Origin: an uncultured Parasphingopyxis sp.
GTDB taxonomy: Bacteria; Pseudomonadota; Alphaproteobacteria; Sphingomonadales; Sphingomonadaceae
Direction of reading: 5' to 3'
NCBI RefSeq assembly: GCF_937129435.1
Contig: NZ_CAKZNF010000041.1
Location: forward strand, 1 to 62,962
Length of the DNA stretch: 62,962 nucleotides
Shown piece after piece: positions 9,673-19,177 of the stretch. The notes under the pieces were generated by a model. That model worked only from the letters and a program-made list of their open reading frames with translations. It had not been told where the DNA came from and did not search any database. Each line of letters starts with the position of its first letter. The first letter of the stretch is position 1. The position numbers were made by a program, and so were the translations under genes.

Positions 9673-9957
9673 ATGAATTCATCAACGCGAATCGGGCTGG
9701 TCGTGGCCATCGCCGCGCTGGGCCTCGGCTCTGCTTGCAGCATCGACAATAGCGATGCGATCGAGGAAGCGATCGAAAGCCAATATGCCGAAGACGGCAT
9801 CGAAGTGACGGGCGTCGAAATGGCGCCGGACGAGGATGGCGATGGCTATTCGGGCACGGCGACGGTCATCGATCCGGGCACCGGTCAGGAGACCGAACTC
9901 ACCTGCACCGCTGTCCCAGCCGAGGGTTCGACCTACGACTGGAACTGCAACGTCTGA
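9673..9957 (+). CDS. small lipoprotein, related to the one at 8138
   Basis: 94 residues, hydrophobic leader ending LGLGSAC (Cys22; slightly atypical lipobox), then an acidic mature domain SIDNSDAIEEAIESQYAEDG...EVTGVEM and two cysteines in LTCTAVPAEGSTYDWNC. I choose ATG 9673 because GGGGGAG (9658-9664) is well spaced from it, while ATG 9667 is too close. The mature region matches the first module of the lipoprotein upstream of the TIR gene. The gene stops 3 bp before the end of the convergent acyl-CoA ligase gene. Confidence 0.75.
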   Translation: MNSSTRIGLVVAIAALGLGSACSIDNSDAIEEAIESQYAEDGIEVTGVEMAPDEDGDGYSGTATVIDPGTGQETELTCTAVPAEGSTYDWNCNV

Positions 9958-9960
9958 TCG

Positions 9961-11469
9961 TCAGAGCGCGAGCTTCTCGCGAAGCTCGCGCTTGAGAACC
10001 TTTCCGATCGCACTGCGCGGCAGTTCATCGACGATGTAGACGGCGGAAAGGCGCTGCGTCTTGCCGAGGCGCTCGTTCGCCCAGCTGCGCACCACTTCGG
10101 CATCCCGCGGCCCGACGACGACGCCGACCGGGGTCTCGCCCCAGTCCTCGCTGGCGACGCCGATCACCGCAACCTCGTCGACATCGGGATGTTCCTTTAC
10201 GACGGCTTCCAGATCGCTGGGGTAGATGTTGAACCCGCCCGAGATGATCATGTCCTTGCGTCTGTCCATCAGCGTCAGGAAGCCGTCCTCGTCGAACCGG
10301 CCGACATCGCCGGTGCGGATGAAGCGATTGCCCTCGCTGTCATACCATTCGCCCTCGCGCGTCTTTTCGGGCTGGTTCTTGTAGCCCTTCATCATCGTTC
10401 CCGAGCGACCGACGATCTCGCCGATTTCGCCGGTCGGCACCTCGTTCCCCTCCTCGTCAATCAGGCGGATGTCGTGATCGGGCATTGGCTGGCCGACGGT
10501 GTGGAGCTTGTCGGGAAATTCGTGTGCGCGCAGGACGCATGAGCCACCGCCTTCCGTCATGCCGTAAAATTCGACAAGCCCGCCGGGCCACCGTTTTAGC
10601 ACCTCGGCCTTCAACTCGGCGGCGAAGGGCGCGCTCGTGCAGAATTTCATCTGATAGGCAGAAAGATCGAACTCATCGAAGCGCGGTTCGGCCATCAGGC
10701 GCTTATACTGGACCGGCACCAGCATAGTGGCCGTCACCTTCTCGCGCTCGCTGAGGGTGAGGAATTCGACCGTGTTGAACTTCTTCATCAGCACGACCTT
10801 CCCGCCCGAAGCGAGAGTGGGCAGGAAGACCACGAGCGTGGTGTTCGAATAGAGCGGCGTCGAGAGGATCGAGACGGTATCCGGCGAAGTGAAGAGCGCA
10901 CGCACCTGCCGCCAGCGCATCTCCTGCGGCATGACGATACCCTTGGGCGTCCCCGTCGTGCCGCTGGAATAGATGATGTTGAAGCCCTGTTTGGGGTCGA
11001 GCGCGACGGGCTCGGGCTTGCTGCCCTCGGCCGGCAACCAGGCATTGAACGTGTCGTCGTCGTCGAGGGTGACGGTCTCGACGCCCTCCGGAACATCCAT
11101 CGCCGCGCGGATATCGGCATCGGCAAAGAAGATCCGCGCACCGCTGTCGTCGAGCATCAGCCGCAGCGCGTCGGGCGTCGAGCTTTGCGCGAACGGGGCC
11201 ACGCAGCCGCCGGCGCGCAGTATGCCGACCCAGAGCGCCGCATAGGCCCAACCGTTGAGCCCGCAGACCGCAACCGATTCCCCGCTTTTCAGCCCCTTCG
11301 CCTGCAACTGTGCCGCGATGCGATCGCCGAGCCGGTCGAGATCGGCATAGGTCAGCCGCACATCGCCGGCGATCACCGCTTCGGCATCGGGGCGCTCACT
11401 CGCATGCGCATGGATCAGTTCGGCGAACGATCCGAAATCCTGGGCAAGCAATTCAGCGGCTGTCGTCAT
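9961..11469 (-). CDS. AMP-dependent acyl-CoA synthetase/ligase
   Basis: 502 residues; activates a carboxylic acid to its acyl-CoA via an acyl-adenylate. Visible core motifs are YSSGTTGTPKGIV (phosphate-binding A3), FYGMTEGGG (A5), RTGDVGRFDEDGF (A7/A8) and the C-terminal RSAIGKVLKRELRE containing the A10 lysine. The start at 11469 (MTTAAELLAQ) follows an AGGAT box. It lies downstream of the acyl-CoA dehydrogenase at 11625-12812 in the same direction, so the pair could activate and then dehydrogenate the same acid. Chain-length specificity is not predictable here. Confidence 0.92.
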   Translation of the reverse strand: MTTAAELLAQDFGSFAELIHAHASERPDAEAVIAGDVRLTYADLDRLGDRIAAQLQAKGLKSGESVAVCGLNGWAYAALWVGILRAGGCVAPFAQSSTPDALRLMLDDSGARIFFADADIRAAMDVPEGVETVTLDDDDTFNAWLPAEGSKPEPVALDPKQGFNIIYSSGTTGTPKGIVMPQEMRWRQVRALFTSPDTVSILSTPLYSNTTLVVFLPTLASGGKVVLMKKFNTVEFLTLSEREKVTATMLVPVQYKRLMAEPRFDEFDLSAYQMKFCTSAPFAAELKAEVLKRWPGGLVEFYGMTEGGGSCVLRAHEFPDKLHTVGQPMPDHDIRLIDEEGNEVPTGEIGEIVGRSGTMMKGYKNQPEKTREGEWYDSEGNRFIRTGDVGRFDEDGFLTLMDRRKDMIISGGFNIYPSDLEAVVKEHPDVDEVAVIGVASEDWGETPVGVVVGPRDAEVVRSWANERLGKTQRLSAVYIVDELPRSAIGKVLKRELREKLAL

Positions 11470-11508
11470 GTATCGGGTATCCTCTCGGTTTTCGCCCTAC
11501 CCCAATTC

Positions 11509-11596
11509 GTCATTCCCGCGAAGGCGGGAATCCATCACCTGACTGTGCCACTCATTGGAACTGTGGGAGTTGGATTCCCGCCTTCGCGGGAATGAC
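11509..11596. repeat. REP-like element, perfect 26-bp inverted repeat
   Basis: Left arm 11509-11534 and right arm 11571-11596 are exact reverse complements separated by 36 bp; each arm is itself nearly palindromic around CCCGC-GAAG-GCGGG. It lies in the 155-bp gap between the ligase and dehydrogenase genes, so it could form a stable hairpin in their transcript. One arm recurs at 5670-5691. Confidence 0.85.
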
Positions 11597-11624
11597 GGCG
11601 CTCTAGGTCACCAGCCGTATAGTC

Positions 11625-12812
11625 CTATTGATGATCCCGCATCCCCAGCACGCGCTTGGCGAGGATGTTGTTCTGTACCTCGTCCGATCCGCCATAGATC
11701 GTCACGGCGCGGTGCCATAGCCAGTCGCGAGTCTGCGCCAGTTCTTCCTCGGTAAAGCCCTCGCCTTCCCAGCCATATCCGTTCATGCCCATGATCTCGA
11801 CCATGAGCTCGGACCGCTTCTGAACGAGACCGGCGCCGATATTCTTGAGCGCGGAGCTGGAAGCCGACGGGCCGCCCTGCGCCTTCGCTTCGGCCTGCGC
11901 GCGGGCGACGGTGGTGAAGAAATTGCGGGCGCGCATATCGTATTCGATGATCTCCCGGCGCAGCGCCTTGTCGGCGATCTCGCCCTTGTCATCGAGTTCA
12001 ACATAATTTTTCGCATGATCGGAGAGCGAGCGCAGCAGGCTGCGCGCCCCGCCGCCGCCGATGCCGGAGCGTTCGAACTGGAGCAGCCGCTTGCCGATCG
12101 TCCAGCCCTTCCCTTCCTCGCCGACGCGGTTCTCCTTGGGCACCTTCACATCGGTGAAGAAGGTTTCGCAAAAGGGCGACTTGCCGGAAATCAACTGGAT
12201 CGGCCGCGTTTCGACGCCCGGCGAATCCATGTCGATGATCAGGAAGGTGATGCCGTCATGCTTCACCGACTTGTCGGTGCGGAACAGACCGAAGCAGAAA
12301 TCGGCCCATTGCCCGCCCGATTGCCATGTCTTCTGCCCGTTGACGAGATAATGATCGCCCTTGTCCTCGGCAAAGCTCTGCAGGCTGGCGAGGTCCGATC
12401 CGGCGCCCGGCTCCGAATAGCCCTGGCAGCCGCGCGTCGAACCATCGGAAAGCGGCGGCAGCCATTTCAGCTTCTGCTCCTCGGTGCCGAATTCCATCAG
12501 CGTCGGCGCGAACATGCCTACGGCAAGCCCGCCGATCGGGTTATAGGCACCGATCTTGCGCATTTCCTCGTCGAGCACCGCCGCTTCTTCGGACGACAGC
12601 CCGGCGCCGCCATAGGGTTTCGGCCATGTCGGCGTGCCGAATCCGCGCTCGCCAAGCCGCCTGCGCCATTCGACCATATCCTCGGACATGTCCGTCGGCC
12701 CGTCGACCATGCCCATCGGATTGTGGCGTCCTTTGAGCGAGGGAATCCAGTTCTCTTCGAGCCAGCTGCGCGCTTCTTCGCGAAACTGTTCGATCGGTTC
12801 GGCATCGGCCAT
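11625..12812 (-). CDS. acyl-CoA dehydrogenase family protein
   Basis: 395 residues from ATG 12812 (MADAEPIEQF), with GGAGAG upstream. It shares order and many motifs with the gene at 180-1379: PKPYGGAGLSSEEAAVL, CQGYSEPGAGSDLASLQSF, SGKSPFCETFF. The C-terminal motif reads TIYGGSDEVQNN, so the position usually holding Glu in EGT-type motifs is Tyr here; this variant is common in several FadE subfamilies, some of which act in heteromeric enzymes. The coding frame opens further up at 12896 but without a ribosome site. It is probably co-transcribed with the downstream ligase. Confidence 0.92.
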   Translation of the reverse strand: MADAEPIEQFREEARSWLEENWIPSLKGRHNPMGMVDGPTDMSEDMVEWRRRLGERGFGTPTWPKPYGGAGLSSEEAAVLDEEMRKIGAYNPIGGLAVGMFAPTLMEFGTEEQKLKWLPPLSDGSTRGCQGYSEPGAGSDLASLQSFAEDKGDHYLVNGQKTWQSGGQWADFCFGLFRTDKSVKHDGITFLIIDMDSPGVETRPIQLISGKSPFCETFFTDVKVPKENRVGEEGKGWTIGKRLLQFERSGIGGGGARSLLRSLSDHAKNYVELDDKGEIADKALRREIIEYDMRARNFFTTVARAQAEAKAQGGPSASSSALKNIGAGLVQKRSELMVEIMGMNGYGWEGEGFTEEELAQTRDWLWHRAVTIYGGSDEVQNNILAKRVLGMRDHQ

Positions 12813-12941
12813 GGCGGGTCTCTCCAGCTTTACGTTTGCGTCAATTGTCCGCCAACGCCGCGCCCCGGTCAAGCCGGGCAAGGATGACGCGAGCACAATT
12901 TCCGATTATCACCGCCTTCAGAAGTTGTTTCGGAGATGTGT

Positions 12942-14867
12942 ATGTTCCCCCGCCTGCCCGCTTTTCTCGCAATAATCCTGTTCGGCCTCGTCGCCGCCTG
13001 CGGCTCTTCGCAGGACAGCGAGCCGATGACGCTCGACGAACTCTACGCCTCGGAAGAAGGCCAGGACACGCACAGTTTCGCCAATCCGACCGAAGCGCGT
13101 GTGACTCATGTCTCGCTCGACCTGCGCGCCGATTTCGAGGCGCAGCGCATGGTCGGCTCGGCAACGCTCGACATAACCGCCGCCGACGATGCGGAAGAAA
13201 TCGTCCTCGACGCGCGCGGCCTCGAAATCCGCGAGGTCGTCAGCGGCGACGGCCGGCAGCTCGAATGGGAAATGGGAGAGGCGACCGATGACATCCACGG
13301 CGCGCCGCTGACCGTGCAACTCGACGGTGCCGAGCAGATCAAGATCACCTACGCCTCGGCGCCCGACGCCGCGGCGCTGCAATGGCTGTCGCCCGAACAG
13401 ACGACGGGCGGCGAGCACCCCTTCCTCTTCAGCCAGGGCCAGGCCATCCTCAACCGCAGCTGGATTCCGACGCAGGACAGCCCGGGCATTCGCCAGAGCT
13501 GGGACGCGCGCATCGTCGTACCCTCCGAGCTGCGCGTCGTGATGAGCGCCGAAGACCTGACGCCCCAAGGCGAGGCCGTCGAAGGCGAGCCCGATCTGAC
13601 CGCCTATCGCTTCCGTATGGAGCATGAGGTCGCGCCCTATCTGATCGCGATTGGGATCGGCGATCTCGAATTCCGGGAAATCGGGCCGCGTTCGGGCGTC
13701 TATGCCGAACCGTCGGTCGTCGGCGAGGCCGCCGAGGAATTCGCCGATCTGGAAGAGATGATCGACGCGGCCGAGCGGCTTTACGGCGAATATCGCTGGG
13801 GCCGCTACGACCTGCTCGTTCTCCCCGCCTCCTTCCCCTTTGGCGGCATGGAGAATCCGCGACTGACCTTCGTCACGCCGACCGTAATCGCGGGCGACAG
13901 ATCGCTCGTCAGCCTGATCGCGCACGAACTGGCGCATAGCTGGTCGGGAAATCTCGTCACCAATGCGAGCTGGGACGATTTCTGGCTCAACGAGGGCTTC
14001 ACCGTCTATTTCGAGAACCGGATCATGGAAGAGGTCTATGGCGAGGAGCGCGCCGCGATGCTCGCCGATCTCGGCTGGTCGGACATGATGGATTCGATCG
14101 AGGAAGTCGGCGGCCTCAACAGTGCCGACACGCAGTTGCATCTCAATCTCGCCGGGCGCGATCCCGACGACGGGATGACCCAGATCGCCTATGAAAAGGG
14201 CGCGGTGTTCCTGCGCACCGTGGAGGCCATGGTCGGCCGCGAAAGGCTCGATGCGTGGTTGCGCTCCTATTTCGACCGCTTCGCCTTCCAGCCGCAGACC
14301 AGCGCCGGCCTGATCCGCGACATGCGCGCCAATCTGTTCGAAGGCAACGAGGCCGACGAACTCGGGCTCGAAGCATGGATCTACGAACCCGGCCTGCCCG
14401 AGAACGCCGTCCATATCGAATCGACGCGCTTCACCGTCGTCGACCGGGCGATCGAGAGCTTCGTGCGCGGCGGACAGCTGGTGAATGTCGGCTGGCGCGA
14501 ATGGACGACGCAGGAACGGCTGCGTTTCCTCAACGGCCTGCCGCGCGATCTGGACGAGGAGAAGCTTCGCACGCTGGACGACGCCTATGATCTCAGCGAT
14601 GCAGGCAATAGCGAGATCCGCTTCGCCTGGCTGATGCTGGCGATCGAGAATCGTTACGAACCCGCCCGTGCCTCAGTGCGCGAGTTCCTGACGTCGATGG
14701 GCCGCCGCAAGTTCGTCGCGCCATTGTTCGAAGCGCTTTGGGCCGAAGGCGATTGGGGCCGCGAGCAGGCCCGGCGAATCTATCGCGAGGCGCGCTCCGG
14801 CTATCATTCGGTGACGACGGGCACGGTCGACGAGACTTTGAGCTGGAACGGCGCCGGCGACGAATAG
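12942..14867 (+). CDS. M1 family metallopeptidase, lipoprotein
   Basis: Zinc aminopeptidase of the LTA4-hydrolase-like M1 group, about 641 residues. The leader FPRLPAFLAIILFGLVAAC ends in a lipobox, so it should be anchored in the cell envelope. The catalytic domain shows the exopeptidase motif GGMENP (from residue 301) and H328-ELAH-x18-E351, the full HExxHx18E zinc site with E329 as general base. The last about 150 residues are an ARM-like helical domain. ATG 12942 is preferred over 12936 because of spacing from GGAG at 12932. It probably trims peptides in the periplasm. Confidence 0.93.
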   Translation: MFPRLPAFLAIILFGLVAACGSSQDSEPMTLDELYASEEGQDTHSFANPTEARVTHVSLDLRADFEAQRMVGSATLDITAADDAEEIVLDARGLEIREVVSGDGRQLEWEMGEATDDIHGAPLTVQLDGAEQIKITYASAPDAAALQWLSPEQTTGGEHPFLFSQGQAILNRSWIPTQDSPGIRQSWDARIVVPSELRVVMSAEDLTPQGEAVEGEPDLTAYRFRMEHEVAPYLIAIGIGDLEFREIGPRSGVYAEPSVVGEAAEEFADLEEMIDAAERLYGEYRWGRYDLLVLPASFPFGGMENPRLTFVTPTVIAGDRSLVSLIAHELAHSWSGNLVTNASWDDFWLNEGFTVYFENRIMEEVYGEERAAMLADLGWSDMMDSIEEVGGLNSADTQLHLNLAGRDPDDGMTQIAYEKGAVFLRTVEAMVGRERLDAWLRSYFDRFAFQPQTSAGLIRDMRANLFEGNEADELGLEAWIYEPGLPENAVHIESTRFTVVDRAIESFVRGGQLVNVGWREWTTQERLRFLNGLPRDLDEEKLRTLDDAYDLSDAGNSEIRFAWLMLAIENRYEPARASVREFLTSMGRRKFVAPLFEALWAEGDWGREQARRIYREARSGYHSVTTGTVDETLSWNGAGDE

Positions 14868-15034
14868 AGCCGCCACGGCGTCCGATTGAGCGCGGCTGAA
14901 CGGGGTTCCTCGGCTCGTCCCTGACTCCTCACCATTCGCCGCAACGGGGGTTTGCGTTAACCTGTATCTGGGGAATCTGCGTCCAACACCGAACGCATCG
15001 CAGTTGATGCATATCCTTCGGGGGGTCGCAAATA

Positions 15035-15670
15035 ATGTCCAGTTTTCCGCGCTTTTGCGCGCGCTTCCTTTTGTTCCTGACAATCGCATTCGGCATCGGC
15101 ATGCCCGCCCAGGCAACCGCCTGGCAGTGCGTCACCTATGCCCGTCACGTTTCGGATTTCGAAATTCGCGGCAACGCCCATACCTGGTGGGCTTCGGCCG
15201 AGGGCCGCTATGCCCGCGGTTCGACGCCCGAAGCCGGCGCTGTCATGGTGCTGCGCCCGCATGGCCGGATGCGGCTCGGCCATGTCGCGGTGGTCCGCGA
15301 CGTCGTCGACAGCCGCAACATCCGCCTGAACCACGCCAACTGGTCGGGCCGCGGTGTCGTCGACGCCAATGTGCTGGCGCAGGACGTATCGGCCAATAAC
15401 GACTGGAGCGTGGTCAAGGTGTGGTACGGACCGATCAATGCGCTCGGCCGCACCAACTATCCGGTCTACGGCTTCATCTATCCCGAAACGCCGGCCGAAC
15501 GGCAGGCACGGCCGGTGATGGCGCAGGCGCCCGCCGCGCTGCCGACGCCCGAAGAAGCACGCGTCGTCCTCGGCAACGCCACGCTCGATCGCAACACGGC
15601 CGCCCGGTCCCGTGCAGGCGGCGGCAACCCGCGCGACCTGCTCCAGGGCGCCATGGCGAACGCCGAATAG
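15035..15670 (+). CDS. secreted CHAP-domain protein (putative cell-wall amidase)
   Basis: 211 residues with a signal peptide (cleavage near PAQA-TA, residue 27). A CHAP domain follows: catalytic C32 in WQCVTYAR, H83 in RLGHVAVVRDV and the following LNHANWSG strand supplying the polar residue. CHAP enzymes are NlpC/P60-superfamily amidases or endopeptidases that cut peptidoglycan peptides; the single domain has no obvious wall-binding module. The C-terminal about 60 residues are low-complexity and include PTPEEARVVLGN. It stands alone and ends at a hairpin shared with the convergent lipoprotein gene. Confidence 0.85.
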   Translation: MSSFPRFCARFLLFLTIAFGIGMPAQATAWQCVTYARHVSDFEIRGNAHTWWASAEGRYARGSTPEAGAVMVLRPHGRMRLGHVAVVRDVVDSRNIRLNHANWSGRGVVDANVLAQDVSANNDWSVVKVWYGPINALGRTNYPVYGFIYPETPAERQARPVMAQAPAALPTPEEARVVLGNATLDRNTAARSRAGGGNPRDLLQGAMANAE

Positions 15671-15675
15671 GCGAG

Positions 15676-15703
15676 TTCCCCTCCCGCTAGCGGAAGGGAA
15701 AAA
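15676..15703. terminator. hairpin between convergent genes
   Basis: TTCCCCTCCCGC-TA-GCGGAAGGGAAAA can pair over about 11 bp with one mismatch. A-rich on the right flank, so it would work best as a terminator for the leftward gene and more weakly for the CHAP gene. Confidence 0.5.
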
Positions 15704-16168
15704 TCAGCGAACAGCGCGCACGCGGATAAAGGCGGAGGAAACCCAGCCGCTTTCGCACGGCCCCTCGTAACGCCGCCGGGAGGCGACCGGGGCCGAAACG
15801 CCGCACGCGGCAGACAGTTCGCCGCTCTCCGCATAGACAATGCCAAACCCGCGCTGATCGTGCGTGCGGTTGCAGATATAGACGGCATCGCCATTGGTCA
15901 GCGTCCCCGTCTGCCGAGCCTCCTCGAACGGCGCTGCGCGCACCGGAAGCTGCCCGTCCCCCGAAACCGACTGAACGACGCCCGTGGCCTGGCATGCATC
16001 GAAACGCGGCCCCGCCTCGCCGATCACGATCGGCTGGACGAGATCATTGTCGACATTCACCTCGCCACGATTCAGCGGTTGCGTCCCCGTCCCGCTCGTC
16101 TGCTCGACATTCGGATTGCAGGCGGCGAGCGCGAAAAGCGCAAATGAGAGAGTGATGTTGCGAACCAT
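15704..16168 (-). CDS. SH3-like small lipoprotein
   Basis: 154 residues from ATG 16168 (MVRNITLSF), which has AAGGTG upstream. The leader ends FALAAC (lipobox). The mature region has VSGDGQLPVRAAPFEEARQTGTLTNGDAVYICNRTHDQRGFGIVYAE...GWVSSAFIRV, the strand order of a bacterial SH3 domain with the usual GWVS(S)xF ending, and an extra Cys pair (C near AACGVS and PCESGW). Likely a periplasmic binding or scaffold protein; partner unknown. Convergent with the CHAP gene. Confidence 0.72.
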   Translation of the reverse strand: MVRNITLSFALFALAACNPNVEQTSGTGTQPLNRGEVNVDNDLVQPIVIGEAGPRFDACQATGVVQSVSGDGQLPVRAAPFEEARQTGTLTNGDAVYICNRTHDQRGFGIVYAESGELSAACGVSAPVASRRRYEGPCESGWVSSAFIRVRAVR

Positions 16169-16209
16169 GCACCTTGGATAGGGCATTGTCCGGGCGGGTC
16201 AATCGCCCG

Positions 16210-18042
16210 TCAGGCCGCCTCCGTCTTCCTTGCTTCCTTCTTGCGCTCATGCGGGTCGAGGAAGCGTTTGCGGATGCGGATGGCTTTCGGCGTCACTTCG
16301 ACCAGTTCGTCATCGGCGATATAGGCGATGGCCTGTTCCAGCGTCATCACGCGCGGCGGCGTAAGGCGAATGGCGTCGTCCTTGCCGGATGAACGGATAT
16401 TGGTGAGCTGCTTGGTCTTGGTCGGGTTGACCTCGAGATCCTGCGGCTTGGCGTTTTCGCCGATCACCATGCCCTGGTAGAGCTTCTCGCCGGGGCCGAC
16501 GAACAATATGCCGCGATCTTCGAGTGTGTTGAGTGAATAGGCGATCGCCTCGCCCTGCTCCATCGAGATCAGCACGCCGTTCTGCCGCCCTTCGATCCTG
16601 CCCTTGTAGGGGCCGTATTTCTCGAACAGCCGGTTCATGATGCCGGTACCGCGGGTGTCCGACAGAAATTCGCCATGATAGCCGATCAGGCCGCGCGAGG
16701 GTGCGGAGAAAGTGATCCGCGTCTTGCCACCGCCAGAGGGCGACATGTCGGTCATCTCCGCCTTGCGCAGCGCCATCTTCTCGACGACCGTGCCGGAGAA
16801 TTCATCGTCCACATCGACGACGACCTGTTCGTACGGCTCCTCGCGGCCATCGGGGCCGTCGCGGAAGAGCACGCGGGGACGTGAGATCGACAGTTCGAAA
16901 CCCTCGCGCCGCATCGTTTCGATGAGCACGCCCAGCTGGAGTTCGCCGCGGCCGGCGACCTCGAACGCGTCCTTCTCGGCGCTTTCGGAGATGCGGATGG
17001 CGACATTGCCCTCGGCCTCGCGCTCCAGCCGGTCGCGGATGACGCGGCTCTGCACCTTGTCGCCCTCGCGCCCGGCCATCGGGCTGTCGTTGACCGAAAA
17101 GGTCATGGCGAGCGTCGGCGGGTCGATCGGCTGCGCCGGAATCGCCTCGCTCACCTCGGGCGAGCAGATGGTGTTGGCGACCGTCGCATCGGTCAGGCCG
17201 GCAATGGCAACGATATCGCCGGCCTCGGCGCTCTCGACCGGAACGCGGTCGAGGCCTTCAAACGAGAGAATTTTCGTCGCGCGGCCGCTTTCAACCACCT
17301 TGCCCGTGGCGTCGATCGCCTTGATCGGCATGTTCATTTCGAGACGACCCGAGGCGATCCGCCCCGTCAGCACACGGCCCATGAAATTGTCGCGATCGAG
17401 TAGAGTGGCGAGCATTGTGAACTCTCCATCGGGATCGGCGTCGGGCGTCGGCACATGTTCGACGATCGTTTCGAACAACGGCGTCAGGTCGCCGTCGCGG
17501 ACGCTATCATCACGGCCCGCATAGCCCGATCGGCCGCTGGCATAGAGCGTCGGGAAGTCGAGCTGCTCGTCATTCGCCTCCAGCGCGAGGAACAGTTCGA
17601 AACACTCGTCGAGCACTTCGGCCGGGCGGGCATCGGGACGGTCGATCTTGTTGACGACAACGATCGGCTTCAGCCCTAGCGCCAGCGCCTTGCCGGTGAC
17701 GAACTTGGTCTGCGGCATCGGCCCTTCCGCCGAATCGACGAGCAGGATGACGCCGTCGACCATCGACAAGATGCGCTCGACTTCGGCGCCGAAATCGGCG
17801 TGGCCCGGCGTGTCGACGATGTTGATCCGCGTGCCGTTCCACTCGACGCTCGTGCATTTGGCAAGGATCGTGATCCCCCGCTCCTTTTCGAGCTCGTTCG
17901 AATCCATCGCCCGCTCGTCGATCCGTTCGTTCTCGCGAAACGTGCCCGACTGGCGAAAAAGCTGGTCGACGAGCGTCGTCTTGCCGTGATCGACATGCGC
18001 GATGATGGCCACGTTACGCAGCGCGCGTGGGGAAGAGGTCAT
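16210..18042 (-). CDS. typA: translational GTPase TypA/BipA
   Basis: 610 residues, full length for the family. Motifs: G1 [15 protein letters not shown]2 region ERGITI, G3 DTPGHADF, G4 NKIDRPDA, then EF-G-like domains II, III and V and the BipA-specific C-terminal domain ([19 protein letters not shown]...[14 protein letters not shown]). TypA binds 70S ribosomes and helps late 50S assembly and growth at low temperature or under stress. It is a single-gene transcript, divergent from the BASS transporter at 18143. Confidence 0.97.
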   Translation of the reverse strand: MTSSPRALRNVAIIAHVDHGKTTLVDQLFRQSGTFRENERIDERAMDSNELEKERGITILAKCTSVEWNGTRINIVDTPGHADFGAEVERILSMVDGVILLVDSAEGPMPQTKFVTGKALALGLKPIVVVNKIDRPDARPAEVLDECFELFLALEANDEQLDFPTLYASGRSGYAGRDDSVRDGDLTPLFETIVEHVPTPDADPDGEFTMLATLLDRDNFMGRVLTGRIASGRLEMNMPIKAIDATGKVVESGRATKILSFEGLDRVPVESAEAGDIVAIAGLTDATVANTICSPEVSEAIPAQPIDPPTLAMTFSVNDSPMAGREGDKVQSRVIRDRLEREAEGNVAIRISESAEKDAFEVAGRGELQLGVLIETMRREGFELSISRPRVLFRDGPDGREEPYEQVVVDVDDEFSGTVVEKMALRKAEMTDMSPSGGGKTRITFSAPSRGLIGYHGEFLSDTRGTGIMNRLFEKYGPYKGRIEGRQNGVLISMEQGEAIAYSLNTLEDRGILFVGPGEKLYQGMVIGENAKPQDLEVNPTKTKQLTNIRSSGKDDAIRLTPPRVMTLEQAIAYIADDELVEVTPKAIRIRKRFLDPHERKKEARKTEAA

Positions 18043-18142
18043 GACAAAATCCTAAGGGAATGTTCGGCGGCGCCTATACCCGCAATGGTGCGGCGCAACA
18101 AGGCGGCTTCGCAAAGCGATGCGGAGTGGCTAGGGCGTGCCT

Positions 18143-19177
18143 ATGCGCGGGGCCTTTGCGATCATTCTACCCGACCGGTTCATTCCGGTGCTGCTGGCGA
18201 CGGTGGTGCTCGCCATATTGTTTCCGCTCAGCGGACGGGCGCTGGAAGTTATCGGCTATGTTTCGATCGTCGCCATCGTGGCGCTGTTCTTCGTTCATGG
18301 CGCGCGGCTGAGTCGGCAGGCGGTGCGGCGCAGCTTCCTGCAGTTCCGGCTGCACCTCGTCATCATTGCCTTCACCTTTCTCGCCTTTCCGTTGATCGGA
18401 TTGGGGCTCACGGAAATTGCGGCTCCGTTCATCGGCCCCGAATTCACGCCCGGCGCGCTGTTCCTCTGCGCTCTGCCGACCACGGTCGCCTCGTCGATCG
18501 CCATGGTGTCGATCGCGCGCGGCAATGTCGCCGCGTCGGTGGTCGCGGCGGCGGTGTCGAACATGCTCGGCGTCGTAATGACGCCGCTGATGTTCGCGCT
18601 GATGCTCTCGACCTCGGGCGCGCCGATGGGGCTCGGCGGGATCGGCAAGGTGATCCTGATGCTCGCCCTCCCCTTCGCCATCGGTCAGCTTTTCCGGCCT
18701 GCCGTCGGCACATGGGTCGAGAGCCGCCCCGGGCTCAGCCGCACGCTCGACCGGGTAACGATCCTGCTCGCCGTCTACACCGCGCTGTCCGCGGCCGTCG
18801 GCAGCGGCCTGTTCGACGACATTGGTGTCGCGCAATTCGCGCTGCTGCTCGCCGCGATGCTGACGCTGCTCGCCCTCGTCATCGGCGCGGCGATGCTTGC
18901 CGGCCGCTTGCTGGGCTTCGACTATGGCGACCGCACAGCCCTGCTGTTCGCGGCGATGCAGAAGAGCGTGATTTCGGGGACCCCGATGGCGCGCATCCTG
19001 TTCCCGGGCGCCGAGGCCGGGCTGATCATCATGCCCCTGCTCGTCTACTACATCCCGATGCAGACCATTTCGGCGATCATCGCCGCGCGGATGGGCGTGA
19101 CCGCACCCGGCGAACCGCCGTCAGAGCCACTTCAATTTGCGGAAGATGATCAGCTCGACCACGAGCAGAACCGCTAG
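18143..19177 (+). CDS. bile acid:sodium symporter (BASS) family protein
   Basis: About 344 residues with nine to ten hydrophobic helices. The order and the segments [42 protein letters not shown] and [19 protein letters not shown] match the SBF-like/YfeH branch of the BASS family, with the crossover-helix region typical of sodium-coupled anion transport. Substrate unknown; bacterial members carry keto acids or other organic anions. GTG 18137 is an alternative start two codons earlier. The last 57 bp overlap the 3' end of the convergent zntB-like gene. Confidence 0.85.
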   Translation: MRGAFAIILPDRFIPVLLATVVLAILFPLSGRALEVIGYVSIVAIVALFFVHGARLSRQAVRRSFLQFRLHLVIIAFTFLAFPLIGLGLTEIAAPFIGPEFTPGALFLCALPTTVASSIAMVSIARGNVAASVVAAAVSNMLGVVMTPLMFALMLSTSGAPMGLGGIGKVILMLALPFAIGQLFRPAVGTWVESRPGLSRTLDRVTILLAVYTALSAAVGSGLFDDIGVAQFALLLAAMLTLLALVIGAAMLAGRLLGFDYGDRTALLFAAMQKSVISGTPMARILFPGAEAGLIIMPLLVYYIPMQTISAIIAARMGVTAPGEPPSEPLQFAEDDQLDHEQNR

